Position numbers and translations under genes: made by a program
Origin: an uncultured Schlesneria sp.
Lineage (GTDB): Bacteria > Planctomycetota > Planctomycetia > Planctomycetales > Planctomycetaceae
Reading direction: 5' to 3'
NCBI GenBank assembly: GCA_903858935.1
Contig: CAIOKO010000064.1
Span: 28,794 to 92,793 of the forward strand
DNA length: 64,000 bases
The notes under the pieces: generated by a model
Seen by the model: only the letters and a program-made list of their open reading frames with translations
Told to the model about the DNA's origin: nothing
Databases searched by the model: none
Shown here: positions 56,288 to 64,000 of the stretch, one piece after another
Position numbering within the stretch: position 1 is the first letter of the stretch
Layout: each line of letters starts with the position of its first letter

Positions 56288-57295
56288 CTAAAAATCACCG
56301 ATCACTTGACCATCCGCACGATTGGCGAGGTTTTGATAGGTACTTCCGGGTTTATTGGGGGGGCCGGAAGCGATGTTTTCACTGATGAATCGGACCGATC
56401 CATCCGCCATCAGAAAATGCGCGCCACCTGTATGCTGGCTTCCAAAAGATGTGTAAGAACTTGGGTTGGCGACACTCGGTGGTGCCGTTGTTCTGGCGTT
56501 CAGAGGATTACCAGGGTCGCACATTCCCAGGTGAATCGCAAAACCCTGCCAGTCGGACTGGGGACTGACGTCGTCGTTGGCACCGCACCAGATTGTTTCT
56601 CCGCCAACGTAGTTTCCACTCACTGTTCCTGGAGATCTTCGTTCGCCGACAAGGAATGTGTTCGAGGTACCATCAAGGAAATCTCGAATTCGAATGCTGC
56701 TGCTCTCTCCGAACGCTCCGTCCGGGGCTAGTAGCCCGCCGCCTGTTTGAAATGTGGCACCGATAACGCCGGGATAATTGGAACGCCCGTAAATGTATGT
56801 GTTCTGACGCTTACTTCCATTGAGTCCCCCCGCTGGAATCGTCACCGTCGGCAATCCAGAGTCCGAGGGACAGCGATAGACCGAGAGTTGCGTCTGCAAA
56901 AGGGGATTCGTCGGATTGAACGATGACATTACGGCATCAAACCCCTTCGCCGGTAAATTCAGCTGTGGAGAAGTTCCGCCGGTCGAAGCAGCAAGTCCAT
57001 TGTACAGCGGGGCCTGATCAAGATAGGGAAGAATCATCGTCCCCCAACCCCAAAGCGTTCCGACAAGATCGTACGGCCATCCATTCATTCCCATGGGTAG
57101 CGTATTCATTGTGTCGTGATAGCTGTGTAACGCGATACCGAATTGCTTCAGATTGTTTTTGCACTGGGTCCGCCTGGCCGCCTCGCGTGCCTGCTGGACA
57201 GCAGGTAACAACAGCGAGACCAACACTGCAATAATCGCAATGACAACCAGCAATTCGATCAAAGTGAAGCCGCGGCGATGATGCAGTCTCGACAT
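56288..57295 (-). CDS. DUF1559 protein with type IV pilin-like N-terminus
   Basis: 335 residues from the ATG at 57295, with GGAG 8 bases upstream; a GTG 57 bases earlier gives an unlikely extension. The N-terminus holds the prepilin motif [20 protein letters not shown] (cleavage expected after Gly9, with Glu at position +5) and the family continuation [33 protein letters not shown]. The C-terminal half has [10 protein letters not shown] and [20 protein letters not shown]1559 proteins are numerous in planctomycetes and are exported and processed like pseudopilins; their exact function is not known. It is divergent from the metal ABC transporter genes. Confidence 0.95.
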   Translation of the reverse strand: MSRLHHRRGFTLIELLVVIAIIAVLVSLLLPAVQQAREAARRTQCKNNLKQFGIALHSYHDTMNTLPMGMNGWPYDLVGTLWGWGTMILPYLDQAPLYNGLAASTGGTSPQLNLPAKGFDAVMSSFNPTNPLLQTQLSVYRCPSDSGLPTVTIPAGGLNGSKRQNTYIYGRSNYPGVIGATFQTGGGLLAPDGAFGESSSIRIRDFLDGTSNTFLVGERRSPGTVSGNYVGGETIWCGANDDVSPQSDWQGFAIHLGMCDPGNPLNARTTAPPSVANPSSYTSFGSQHTGGAHFLMADGSVRFISENIASGPPNKPGSTYQNLANRADGQVIGDF

Positions 57296-57423
57296 AAGTC
57301 GTCTCCAATTCGTAAACCCGATCCGCGGAGAATCTCCCCTGACTTTAAACACACTAACCCGATTAAAGTTGCGATGCTAATTCGAAGGACTCAAAACAGC
57401 CTGGTTTTTTTGTGGCGAGACGA

Positions 57424-57439
57424 TTTTGATTAATCAAAA
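57424..57439. promoter_or_regulatory. Perfect 16-base palindrome, candidate metal-regulator operator
   Basis: TTTTGATTAATCAAAA is its own reverse complement. It lies 76 bases upstream of the metal-binding lipoprotein start and 129 bases upstream of the divergent DUF1559 start. A weaker half (GATTCAATCAAAA) lies at 57491-57503. Palindromes of this size upstream of Mn/Zn ABC genes often bind Fur- or DtxR/MntR-type repressors, so metal control is plausible; no regulator gene lies nearby. Confidence 0.5.
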
Positions 57440-57514
57440 CTTTACTTTCCAGAACCCTCATAGTATGCTGTTACAGTCGAGTTAATCCCGGATTCAATCA
57501 AAAAGTTGACTCAC

Positions 57515-58522
57515 ATGATCGTCCGTATTTCGAAGATCAGTCTGGCATGCCTCTTCTTCTTGGCGACTTTTGTCGGTTGCCATAGCACAGCTCCCGCTGC
57601 AGGTTCGTCGCCTAAGCGGTTCCGCATCGTTGCCACCACGGGAATGGTGGCCGATATGGTCAAGGAAGTTGCTGGCGAACATGGTGACGTAACGTGCTTG
57701 ATCGGTTCTGGCGTCGACCCACACTTGTTTAAAGCGACGCGACACGACGTCAAGCAGTTGCAAGAGGCGGATGCCGTTTTCTATTCGGGATTGATGCTCG
57801 AAGGCCGGATGCAGGATGCGCTTCAGCAGGTTAATCGCTCGCATCGGCCTGTCGTCGCGGTCACATCACAATTAGAAAAATCGTACCTTCGATCGCCTCC
57901 GGAATTTGAAGGACATTATGATCCGCACGTCTGGATGGACGTCAGTGCATGGAGCAAATGCGTCGACTGCGTTGTCGAAACATTGTCAAAAATCGATCCG
58001 GCACATTCCGACGAATACCGCCAGAACGCCAATGCTTATCAGGCTCGGCTCTCGAAGCTGGACAACTATGTAAGGGAGGTCATTGAATCGATTCCGGCAT
58101 CTCAACGAGTGCTGGTGACGGCTCACGATGCTTTCGGGTACTTTGGTCGAGCCTATGGAATCGACGTTCGATCAGTGCAGGGGGTGACAACCGAGTCAGA
58201 AGCGGGGGTTCACGACGTGAATCGACTTGTCGATTTCCTGGTCAAACGAAAACTGCCGGCAATTTTCGTTGAAAGCAGTGTGAACGAAAAGAACATCCGT
58301 GCGGTGATCGAAGGGACCGAGTCACAAAAAGTGAAAGTTCAGATCGGCGGCGAACTCTTTTCGGATGCGATGGGGGCAGACGGTACCTACGAAGGAACGT
58401 ATATTGGGATGCTCGACCATAACGCGACCCAGATTGCACGTGCGCTCGGTGGCACAGCACCTGAAAAGGGGTTAAATGGCCAACTCGGCGAAAACCCGCA
58501 TGAATCGAAACAGGGACAATGA
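57515..58522 (+). CDS. Metal (Mn/Zn) ABC transporter substrate-binding lipoprotein
   Basis: 335 residues from the ATG at 57515 (a TTG lies 9 bases upstream). A lipoprotein signal ends TFVGC, with Cys22 for lipidation. Cluster A-I (TroA/ZnuA) features: [18 protein letters not shown], metal ligand His70 in [11 protein letters not shown], His138 in YDPHVWMD, Glu in [11 protein letters not shown] and Asp in [16 protein letters not shown]. The absence of a His-rich loop and the [14 protein letters not shown] end favour Mn over Zn, but this is not decisive. Its stop overlaps the ATPase start by 4 bases. Confidence 0.92.
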   Translation: MIVRISKISLACLFFLATFVGCHSTAPAAGSSPKRFRIVATTGMVADMVKEVAGEHGDVTCLIGSGVDPHLFKATRHDVKQLQEADAVFYSGLMLEGRMQDALQQVNRSHRPVVAVTSQLEKSYLRSPPEFEGHYDPHVWMDVSAWSKCVDCVVETLSKIDPAHSDEYRQNANAYQARLSKLDNYVREVIESIPASQRVLVTAHDAFGYFGRAYGIDVRSVQGVTTESEAGVHDVNRLVDFLVKRKLPAIFVESSVNEKNIRAVIEGTESQKVKVQIGGELFSDAMGADGTYEGTYIGMLDHNATQIARALGGTAPEKGLNGQLGENPHESKQGQ

Positions 58523-59304
58523 CTGCAATCCATCCGTCAACTTCACCACTTTCCATTCACGATATGACGGTTGCTTATCAGGGGCGACCGGTTTTGTGGG
58601 ACATCGACTACGACTCACCTGCGGGTAAGCTTGTGGCGATCGTCGGACCGAACGGCGCTGGCAAAAGCACGTTAATCAAAGCGGTCCTCGAGCTCATTCC
58701 GCGAACCGATGGAGACGTTCGGTTTTTCGGCAAGACCTATCAACAGCAGCGAAGCCGCATCGGATATGTCCCTCAACGAACAAGCGTTGACTGGGATTTT
58801 CCCGTCAATGCCTTGGACGTCGTCGCGATGGGTCTCTATCGACAGATTGGCTGGTTTCGCCCGGTGACGAAGCGGTACCGGCAACAGGCATTAGCGGCAC
58901 TCGAACGAGTTGGCCTGGCTGAATTCGCGGGTCGACAAATCAGTGAACTATCGGGCGGCCAGCAGCAACGAGTGTTTCTTGCACGAGCTCTCGTTCAAAA
59001 CGCAGACCTTTATCTGATGGATGAACCCTTTGCCGGTGTTGATGCCGCGACCGAACGAGCGATCGTCGAACTGTTACGCGAATTGCGGTCTGCCGGCAAA
59101 ACGGCGCTGGTCGTCCACCACGATTTGCAAACGGTCTCTGAATACTTTGACGAGGTGCTGTTGCTCAACATGCGACTTGTCGCCAGTGGCCCTGTCGAGC
59201 AGGCCTTTACCACAGAAAATCTGCGAAGAACGTATGGCGGAAAGCTTGCGCTGCTCGATCAGGTTGGTCACCGCATGCGTCATCCCAATGTGACACTGCC
59301 GTAA
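58519..59304 (+). CDS. Metal (Mn/Zn) ABC transporter ATP-binding protein
   Basis: 261 residues. Walker [10 protein letters not shown] at 43-51, Q-loop in [14 protein letters not shown], signature LSGGQQQR at 144-151, Walker [11 protein letters not shown] at 164-173 and the switch His in LVVHHDL. The [15 protein letters not shown] segment is typical of the Mn/Zn (cluster 4) family. It overlaps the binding-protein gene by 4 bases. A membrane permease normally follows, but none is found: the next coding sequence is on the opposite strand. Confidence 0.93.
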   Translation: MTAIHPSTSPLSIHDMTVAYQGRPVLWDIDYDSPAGKLVAIVGPNGAGKSTLIKAVLELIPRTDGDVRFFGKTYQQQRSRIGYVPQRTSVDWDFPVNALDVVAMGLYRQIGWFRPVTKRYRQQALAALERVGLAEFAGRQISELSGGQQQRVFLARALVQNADLYLMDEPFAGVDAATERAIVELLRELRSAGKTALVVHHDLQTVSEYFDEVLLLNMRLVASGPVEQAFTTENLRRTYGGKLALLDQVGHRMRHPNVTLP

Positions 59305-59682
59305 TGATTACGGCGAGGTGCCGCCTTAGACCAAAGTCGCCATCATCGCTCCGAGGTGGTCAGTTTTTGTAAGTTGAGAATGGCGAGCCACTGCCCGTCG
59401 CACCGGCTTCAGCCCGTGCGACACAACATCTTGTGCGGGCTGAATCCCACACGACAACAACTGACAGCCGCTCCGCGTGATGAGCCTCGTTCGAGAATCT
59501 GCCAAATTCCAATCCCCATGTTCTCAAGAAAAGTATTCAAACAATGTCGTTGTTTCGATGCTGAGGTAACGCTTGAATCGTTTCCGACGCATGCTCATCA
59601 CGCGGAGCGATGATGGCTACTTTGGACGAAACCCTGAAACTTGTCTTATCGAGTCAAGTTCCAAACTCGAAAAAATACAGAG
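59305..59682. other. Gap downstream of metal ABC ATPase; inverted repeat, no permease
   Basis: 378 bases. At 59397-59455 lies an imperfect inverted repeat (GTCGCACCGGCTTCAGCCCG with GTGCGGGCTGAATCCCACAC). No hydrophobic reading frame of permease type occurs on either strand; the open frames are short and unlike proteins. The place of the expected permease gene is therefore taken by this repeat and the end of a convergent gene. Confidence 0.6.
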
Positions 59683-61308
59683 TCATTCACCAGCTGATAA
59701 TGGCGTTAAGAACTGCCGCAACTGGTGTTCGGGATACAGTGCAAAAGCGTATTCACGATCGCGAACAAGGGCATTGGCCGACAATCGTGCACGGACTTTC
59801 GTACGTGTTGACTCATATTCCGAACGAACGAGATCCGCCTGTTTTTGCAGGGCCGTACGAATTTCCGTCAGGCGATGATGTTGATCCCGCGTCAATCGTC
59901 CTTGAATTTTATTGGACTGGCGTAACGCTGTCGCCGACGCAAGTAACGAAGTTTTCTCGGTGATCAATGCCGCCGTCTCGGGGACGTGTTCAAGATGCCG
60001 ATCGGGGTTATAGGTCAAGTCGCGCAGTTTGTGGTTGATCTCGCGAAGCTCGCGTTCTGTGACTTCGAATGGATCTCCCAAAGGGAGGTAAAGCGTGCCC
60101 GAAACAGTTAAAAACGACGGAGATTTAAGCCCAAAAAGTCGTTCGCAAATCCAGTCTGTCATCGCATCGTATTTGGCTCCGCCAATACCATGCACGAATA
60201 AATCGGCGAGAAAAAGACGAGCGAACAAAGTCGTGGTAAGTGCTCGCGTCCGCAGCCGAAGCCCGCGTGCGGGGAAATCACTCAGTTGCTTGACGGCCCC
60301 CTCTAACGAACCCTGATCAGAAAGTGGGATGCGCGCAAGAACCTCAGTCTGATTTCTTAATTCGCAGATCGAACCAACTTGTCGAGCGAAAAGCCGTCCT
60401 CGTTGAGTGTCACCACGCTGCCAGATCCAGAAAGGGACCTCTAACCATTCGTCCTGACGCTCGAGATCTGGAACCGGTTGCATGCGATTGCGAAGTCGAT
60501 GTTCAAGACGGTATCCAGCAACCGCTTTGTTGTAGGTCTGGTGCAATTCGGAGAGGCGAGATAACAAGTGAGCGACAAACCAGAGAAACGGCTCCGTCTC
60601 ACAGAGTTGCGACATCGGAAGTTCGAGATTGCCAAGTCCCCAGCGACGTTCTAAATGAGCCCGCATTGCAGTGAGACAGTCACACAATCGCGTGGAAACT
60701 GATAATTGGTTCACGGTGGCCTTCCAGGCTTCACCGATCAGCGGATCGAATCCCCACGATGCGTTCAATTGACAACCGATCGTGTCCCCGAACGTCCGAA
60801 AGAGATCCTGGTCAAGGACTTTAGCCTCTTCCCAGGGAAGAGCCGGACGAGGTGTATCAAACAGAACGCGATCAATTCTCAGTCTCTCACGCGTCCCTGC
60901 CGGAATTCGTATCGTCGTCGTATTTAGCGTGTCATTGTCGATGACCAGATTGATCGGGGTTGACTGGCAGCGACGGGCAACGCCGGAAAGAGTGAAATTT
61001 TTCGCCCAGACACCAACGTGAAACAGTTCGGGCTGATGTCCACTGACGATGAAGGATTGCGATGGTTGTTCCGGAACGTCTGTTTGCAACAAACCGGACG
61101 TATACGCACTGGCCAGCCGGACAGCGTCACGCCGTGCATCACTCCGCAGACTTGTCAACGAGCGACCATGCAAAGACAACCGGGACTTCTCGAATAAAAG
61201 TCGATTCTCTTCAACTAGGCCGGTGGTCAAGTCCCGTTCGGGAATACTGAGTAGCGACCGGTCCTCGCGCGGGACCCAATAACGCTGGGGTTTCAAATTC
61301 TCTTGCAT
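59683..61308 (-). CDS. BshC-like protein (possible bacillithiol-type cysteine ligase)
   Basis: 541 residues, the length of BshC. The segment SGHQPELFHVGVWAKNFTLSG (near residue 90) resembles the GHQPG...K motif of BshC, and a long coiled-coil-like region (about 450-510) precedes a C-terminal YPEHQLRQFLTPLS, again like the BshC end. BshC adds cysteine to GlcN-malate in bacillithiol synthesis. The resemblance is in outline only, and no bshA or bshB lies in this window, so the call is tentative. The start ATG at 61308 has GAGGG only a few bases upstream, closer than usual. A conserved planctomycete protein of other function is the alternative. Confidence 0.6.
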   Translation of the reverse strand: MQENLKPQRYWVPREDRSLLSIPERDLTTGLVEENRLLFEKSRLSLHGRSLTSLRSDARRDAVRLASAYTSGLLQTDVPEQPSQSFIVSGHQPELFHVGVWAKNFTLSGVARRCQSTPINLVIDNDTLNTTTIRIPAGTRERLRIDRVLFDTPRPALPWEEAKVLDQDLFRTFGDTIGCQLNASWGFDPLIGEAWKATVNQLSVSTRLCDCLTAMRAHLERRWGLGNLELPMSQLCETEPFLWFVAHLLSRLSELHQTYNKAVAGYRLEHRLRNRMQPVPDLERQDEWLEVPFWIWQRGDTQRGRLFARQVGSICELRNQTEVLARIPLSDQGSLEGAVKQLSDFPARGLRLRTRALTTTLFARLFLADLFVHGIGGAKYDAMTDWICERLFGLKSPSFLTVSGTLYLPLGDPFEVTERELREINHKLRDLTYNPDRHLEHVPETAALITEKTSLLASATALRQSNKIQGRLTRDQHHRLTEIRTALQKQADLVRSEYESTRTKVRARLSANALVRDREYAFALYPEHQLRQFLTPLSAGE

Positions 61309-61368
61309 CCCTCGACATTAACCGAAACTCACTTCATTTCTAAAGTGAACAGGACAATGTTCGAAGAT

Positions 61369-61821
61369 TTAATAAATCGACAGCATGATTCCGTACTGTT
61401 GCACAATGGCAAACCTGGTGACCAGCCGAACAAGTTCGGTCAGCGAGCGAACTTCCAGCTTTTTCATCAGGGATGCACGACGCATCTCGACGGCTCGTTC
61501 CGTGATTCCCAAACGCATCGCAAGGACTTTGTTTGGAAGACATTCCATCAACAGATCGAGAACCTCACGGTCCTTGATCGTTAACTTGGCCACGCGTTGC
61601 TCAACGGCAGCCCAAAAGGCTCGACGTCGAAGTAACTCCTGGTCAGACTCGTGAACCAACAGCGAAGCGGGAGTTGGTGCTTCTTGAGCAGCAAACCCGA
61701 CGCGGGACAGTTGATTCAGTACATAGCCCCGTGACGTTGCATCGCCGCCAATCACATGCAGTGATGGGTGACGGGAAGTCATCGGAACAACATCGGTAGT
61801 GTAGTCGTTTAGTGCTATCAT
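61369..61821 (-). CDS. FixJ/LuxR-type transcription factor with truncated receiver
   Basis: 150 residues. The C-terminal 65 residues (about 80-145) form a LuxR-type helix-turn-helix: VAKLTIKDREVLDLLMECLPNKVLAMRLGITERAVEMRRASLMKKL. The N-terminal 55 residues (PSLHVIGGDATSRGYVLNQLSRVGFAAQEAPTPASLLV) look like the first part of a receiver domain but stop before the phosphoacceptor Asp and the rest. So it may be a phosphorylation-independent or broken regulator. An ATG at 61782 is an alternative start. The regulator gene precedes the BshC-like gene by about 60 bases on the same strand. Confidence 0.8.
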   Translation of the reverse strand: MIALNDYTTDVVPMTSRHPSLHVIGGDATSRGYVLNQLSRVGFAAQEAPTPASLLVHESDQELLRRRAFWAAVEQRVAKLTIKDREVLDLLMECLPNKVLAMRLGITERAVEMRRASLMKKLEVRSLTELVRLVTRFAIVQQYGIMLSIY

Positions 61822-61995
61822 AATGCGAGAGCTAAAAGCAACCCGCGTTCCAATCGAAAAAAGATCGGAAATGATTGATGCAATCCATGCAATTTCGTCA
61901 GCAATCCCCAGCGTTTTCCCTGTAAAACAGGGGGAAAATCGACGCTTACCAAGTGTCGTACATCTGCTGAGGTTCGTGGCATTGATGCCTACAGA

Positions 61996-62202
61996 TCATT
62001 CCTCGGCGACCACGAGTCGTTGTCCAAACAGCTCAACGACGTCCCCTGGAGCGAGTTTTTTCCCGCGTCGAATTTCCACAACGCCGTTGAGTAAAACTTC
62101 GCCACTTTGAATCAAGATTTTGGCATGCCCTCCGGACTCAACGACGCCCGACTGTTTCAGGAATTGATCGAGGGTGATCGGAGTGGGATTCAAAGCAGTC
62201 AC
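61996..62202 (-). CDS. Small S4 RNA-binding protein
   Basis: About 68 residues if started at the GTG at 62202, with GGAAA upstream. The whole protein is an S4 fold: PITLDQFLKQSGVVESGGHA, KILIQSGEVLLNGVVEIRRGKKLAPGDVVEL. Proteins of this size (YbcJ/YaaA-type) bind structured RNA. The frame stays open much further upstream to 62502, but that part reads unlike a protein, so the short form is preferred; no ATG is available. Confidence 0.75.
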   Translation of the reverse strand: MTALNPTPITLDQFLKQSGVVESGGHAKILIQSGEVLLNGVVEIRRGKKLAPGDVVELFGQRLVVAEE

Positions 62203-62483
62203 GATAAGATGTTTCCAGGAAAGAAGGTGAACGATAACCAGCAGGCACAAGCGGAGACGAGTCCCGTCTGGACTCCGTTTTTCTGTTTGACACAGAACTG
62301 GACACGAAATGTCGAAGATCATCGGACCTTCAGATCTGGAATTCTTCAAACATCGATTTCGCCTTGATCTTCGGCGGAGTATTGTGGCATATGGAAAACG
62401 AGTCCACATCATGCGCCATGGCCGAGACTGCGCCAATCCCTTTGAACTGCGATCGCCTCTCGCATCTACCAGGAATCCCCAGA

Positions 62484-63344
62484 ATGACAACGACGGACCC
62501 AAAGTCGCAGGTGGCCTATTTCATTTTTGATACCGAGACGATCGCCGATGGAGATCTGGTGTCGAAGATCAGATACCCGAAAGACGGTCTCTCAGCACAA
62601 GAGGCTCTGGCTCGCTATCGAGCTCAATTAATTGAAGAAACGGGCAAAGACGTGTTGCCGGTGACGTTTATGTTGCCGATTTCGGTGGCTGTGGCAAAAG
62701 TCGACGCAGAGTATCGACTGCAAGACGTGGCCGTACTTGATTCGCCGAAATTTCGACCCCATGTGATCACTCGCTACTTCTGGCAAGGCTGGAATGCTTA
62801 CGGTCGACCGACCCTCGTCAGCTTCAATGGTCGCGGTTATGACATCCCCGTCCTGGAATTAGCCGCTTATCGCTACGGGTATTCGGTTCCGGCCTGGTTC
62901 AACGTGGAAGCACGGCAATATGAACAATCTCGCAACCGTTACAATACTCACATGCATCTCGATCTGCTTGACCTGCTGTCAAACTTTGGTGCCTTCCGCG
63001 TCAGCGGCGGGCTGAACCTGCTGGCAAACCTGATCGGCAAGCCGGGAAAGTCTGGTGTCGACGGTTCGCAGGTCCAGGGGATGTATGACGCTGGTCAGGT
63101 CGTCGCGATCAATGACTATTGTCGATGCGACGTGCTCGACACGTACTTCGTGTTTCTCCGCACGCGGGTTCTGCTTGGTAAACTGACGATGGAGGACGAA
63201 CACCGCATCGTCGCCGAAACAAAAGCCTGGCTGGAACAGATGAGCGAAACAATTCCCGCCTACAAGCACTACCTGTCACACTGGGGCGACTGGCAACCCC
63301 CCACCGACGAACCCGCGACGCCCCCGACTACCGCAACATCTTGA
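62484..63344 (+). CDS. Predicted 3'-5' exonuclease (DnaQ-like, PolB-exonuclease related)
   Basis: 286 residues from the ATG at 62484, with AGGA 11-12 bases upstream; the frame runs upstream but is not protein-like. The first exonuclease motif is [11 protein letters not shown] (residues about 13-23). The second is [22 protein letters not shown], and the third [17 protein letters not shown]. The PolB-type exonuclease family is common as stand-alone proteins; its substrate in cells is unknown. The C-terminal 20 residues are Pro/Thr-rich. It is divergent from the S4 gene. Confidence 0.9.
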   Translation: MTTTDPKSQVAYFIFDTETIADGDLVSKIRYPKDGLSAQEALARYRAQLIEETGKDVLPVTFMLPISVAVAKVDAEYRLQDVAVLDSPKFRPHVITRYFWQGWNAYGRPTLVSFNGRGYDIPVLELAAYRYGYSVPAWFNVEARQYEQSRNRYNTHMHLDLLDLLSNFGAFRVSGGLNLLANLIGKPGKSGVDGSQVQGMYDAGQVVAINDYCRCDVLDTYFVFLRTRVLLGKLTMEDEHRIVAETKAWLEQMSETIPAYKHYLSHWGDWQPPTDEPATPPTTATS

Positions 63345-63372
63345 GTAATTTTGTCCTCATCGTTGTCCCCAT

Positions 63373-63460
63373 CGTTTAACCGCGCCTCGATCCCCATCGT
63401 TTAACCGCGCCTCGAAGAGAAGCGAGTCAACCGGAGCCCGAGACAAACCCGAGGCGTCAT
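63373..63460. repeat. Truncated GTTTAACCGCGCCTCG elements
   Basis: CGTTTAACCGCGCCTCGA occurs at 63373 and again at 63398, the first copy being cut to 25 bases. The second continues with AGAGAAGCG, CAACCGG and GACAAACCCGAGGCGTCAT, matching the block at 54266-54618. The terminal inverse GGTTAAACG is not found here. Confidence 0.75.
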
Positions 63461-63548
63461 TGCTCGCTTGACCATTGCGGCTGCGTTTTCGCTTGTTGAC
63501 CGACGATCACCACTCGAGTTCAACAACATTCGAAGTGATCGGCTGCCT

Positions 63549-64000
63549 GGAAGCCCGTTGTTCGTCACGAGAAAGTGACCTGAGACGTTCAGCTGCGAAG
63601 ATAGGCAGAGTGTTACCACGAAGGACACGAAGGGCACGAAGATGAAATTCAACGACCTTTCCAATCGCTCGATTGCTTGTACCTTCAAGGTTCACCAATT
63701 TAATAACACCAGGCTTAAAGATGGCATCAAGCGTTTCGTTCTCTGATTCCTTCGTGCTCTTCGTGGCCTTCGTGGTAGACAGATCCGTTGGCCGCATGGC
63801 AATCGTTGGTGGAACAAAGCCTATGCAGGCTGGCTGGAAGCCCGTTGTTCGTCGCGAGAAAGCGACCTGAGACGTTCAGCTGCGAAGATAGGCAGAGTGT
63901 TACCACGAAGGACACGAAGGGCACGAAGATGAAATTCAACGACCTTTCCAATCGCTCGATTGCTTGTACCTTCAAGGTTCACCAATTTAATAACACCAGG
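63549..64000. repeat. Direct repeat with 287-base period, running off the window
   Basis: Copy 1 starts at about 63549 and copy 2 at about 63836; shared sequence from AAGCCCGTTGTTCGTC to TAACACCAGG is nearly identical (for example 63713 and 64000 match at the end). Each copy contains ACCACGAAGGACACGAAGGG, and copy 1 also holds the inverted form CCTTCGTGGCCTTCG-like at 63749-63779, so each unit can fold back. The open frames here are shadows of the repeat. No gene is supported between 63345 and 64000. Confidence 0.85.

Noticed and set aside
59610..59963. Plus-strand 117-codon frame MMATLDETLKLVLSS...
   Set aside because: Most of it lies antisense to the BshC-like gene and it has no family match; it is not a permease.
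63401..63975. Several frames of 82-96 codons at the window end, two sharing the same start
   Set aside because: Their similarity is explained by the 287-base direct repeat; none has a ribosome-binding site or family match.
1..64000. Search for CRISPR arrays, tRNA and rRNA genes
   Set aside because: No regularly spaced short repeats, cloverleaf with CCA end or rRNA-like conserved stretch was seen; the repeated sequences are palindromic elements or long direct repeats.

Overview
The window looks like chromosomal DNA from a planctomycete (phylum Planctomycetota, probably class Planctomycetia). The main evidence is two PSCyt1/DUF1549/DUF1553 + DUF1501 gene pairs. Supporting evidence is a DUF1559 pilin-like protein, a DUF1080 protein, PQQ-type propellers, a Kdo transferase, an unusually long SecA, and many short palindromic repeats of a kind common in these genomes. 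No rRNA, tRNA, CRISPR array, prophage or complete insertion sequence was found. The genus is not identified.

Layout. 0-8 kb: minus-strand set of a cytochrome/DUF1549/DUF1553 protein, a DUF1501 protein and a GH38-like protein. 8-16 kb: plus-strand small membrane protein, a haem-motif alpha/alpha-toroid protein, a PQQ-like propeller and a second DUF1549/1553 + DUF1501 pair, closed by a strong hairpin terminator. 16-20 kb: minus-strand operon SGNH hydrolase -> carbamoyltransferase -> SxtJ::DUF5989 membrane protein. 20-25 kb: sugar isomerase/epimerase-like protein, DUF2784 protein, nucleoside-deoxyribosyltransferase-like protein, flippase-like membrane protein and waaA. 25-29 kb: secA. 29-34 kb: Tat-exported ManD/RspA-like enolase-superfamily protein, PBP4-type carboxypeptidase and a TolB-like propeller. 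34-38 kb: ppc followed by a phosphofructokinase. 40-48 kb: three-gene RND efflux operon (mdtA/B/C type). 47.8-51.3 kb: minus-strand DUF1080-rhodanese, propeller and Gfo/Idh-like genes. 51.5-56 kb: membrane protein, M19 dipeptidase, membrane-anchored TPR-like protein and an RluD-type pseudouridine synthase. 56-64 kb: VapB-like antitoxin with a deleted toxin, DUF1559 protein, metal ABC transporter binding protein and ATPase without a permease, a BshC-like protein, a shortened FixJ-like regulator, an S4 protein, a PolB-like exonuclease and a tandem-repeat region running off the window end.

Themes. Much of the window concerns the cell envelope and exported proteins: SecA, WaaA, PBP4, the RND pump and the sugar- or haem-related exported proteins. 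A carbon-metabolism pair (ppc, pfk) lies in the middle. The most unusual features are five repeats of a W...G module inserted in SecA, an SxtJ::DUF5989 fusion in a carbamoyltransferase operon, and several unrelated families of short palindromic elements that repeatedly sit just 3' of stop codons. One of these families shows compensatory stem changes and appears to have been inserted into a conserved operon spacer. All functional names are from reading motifs by eye; no database search was run.
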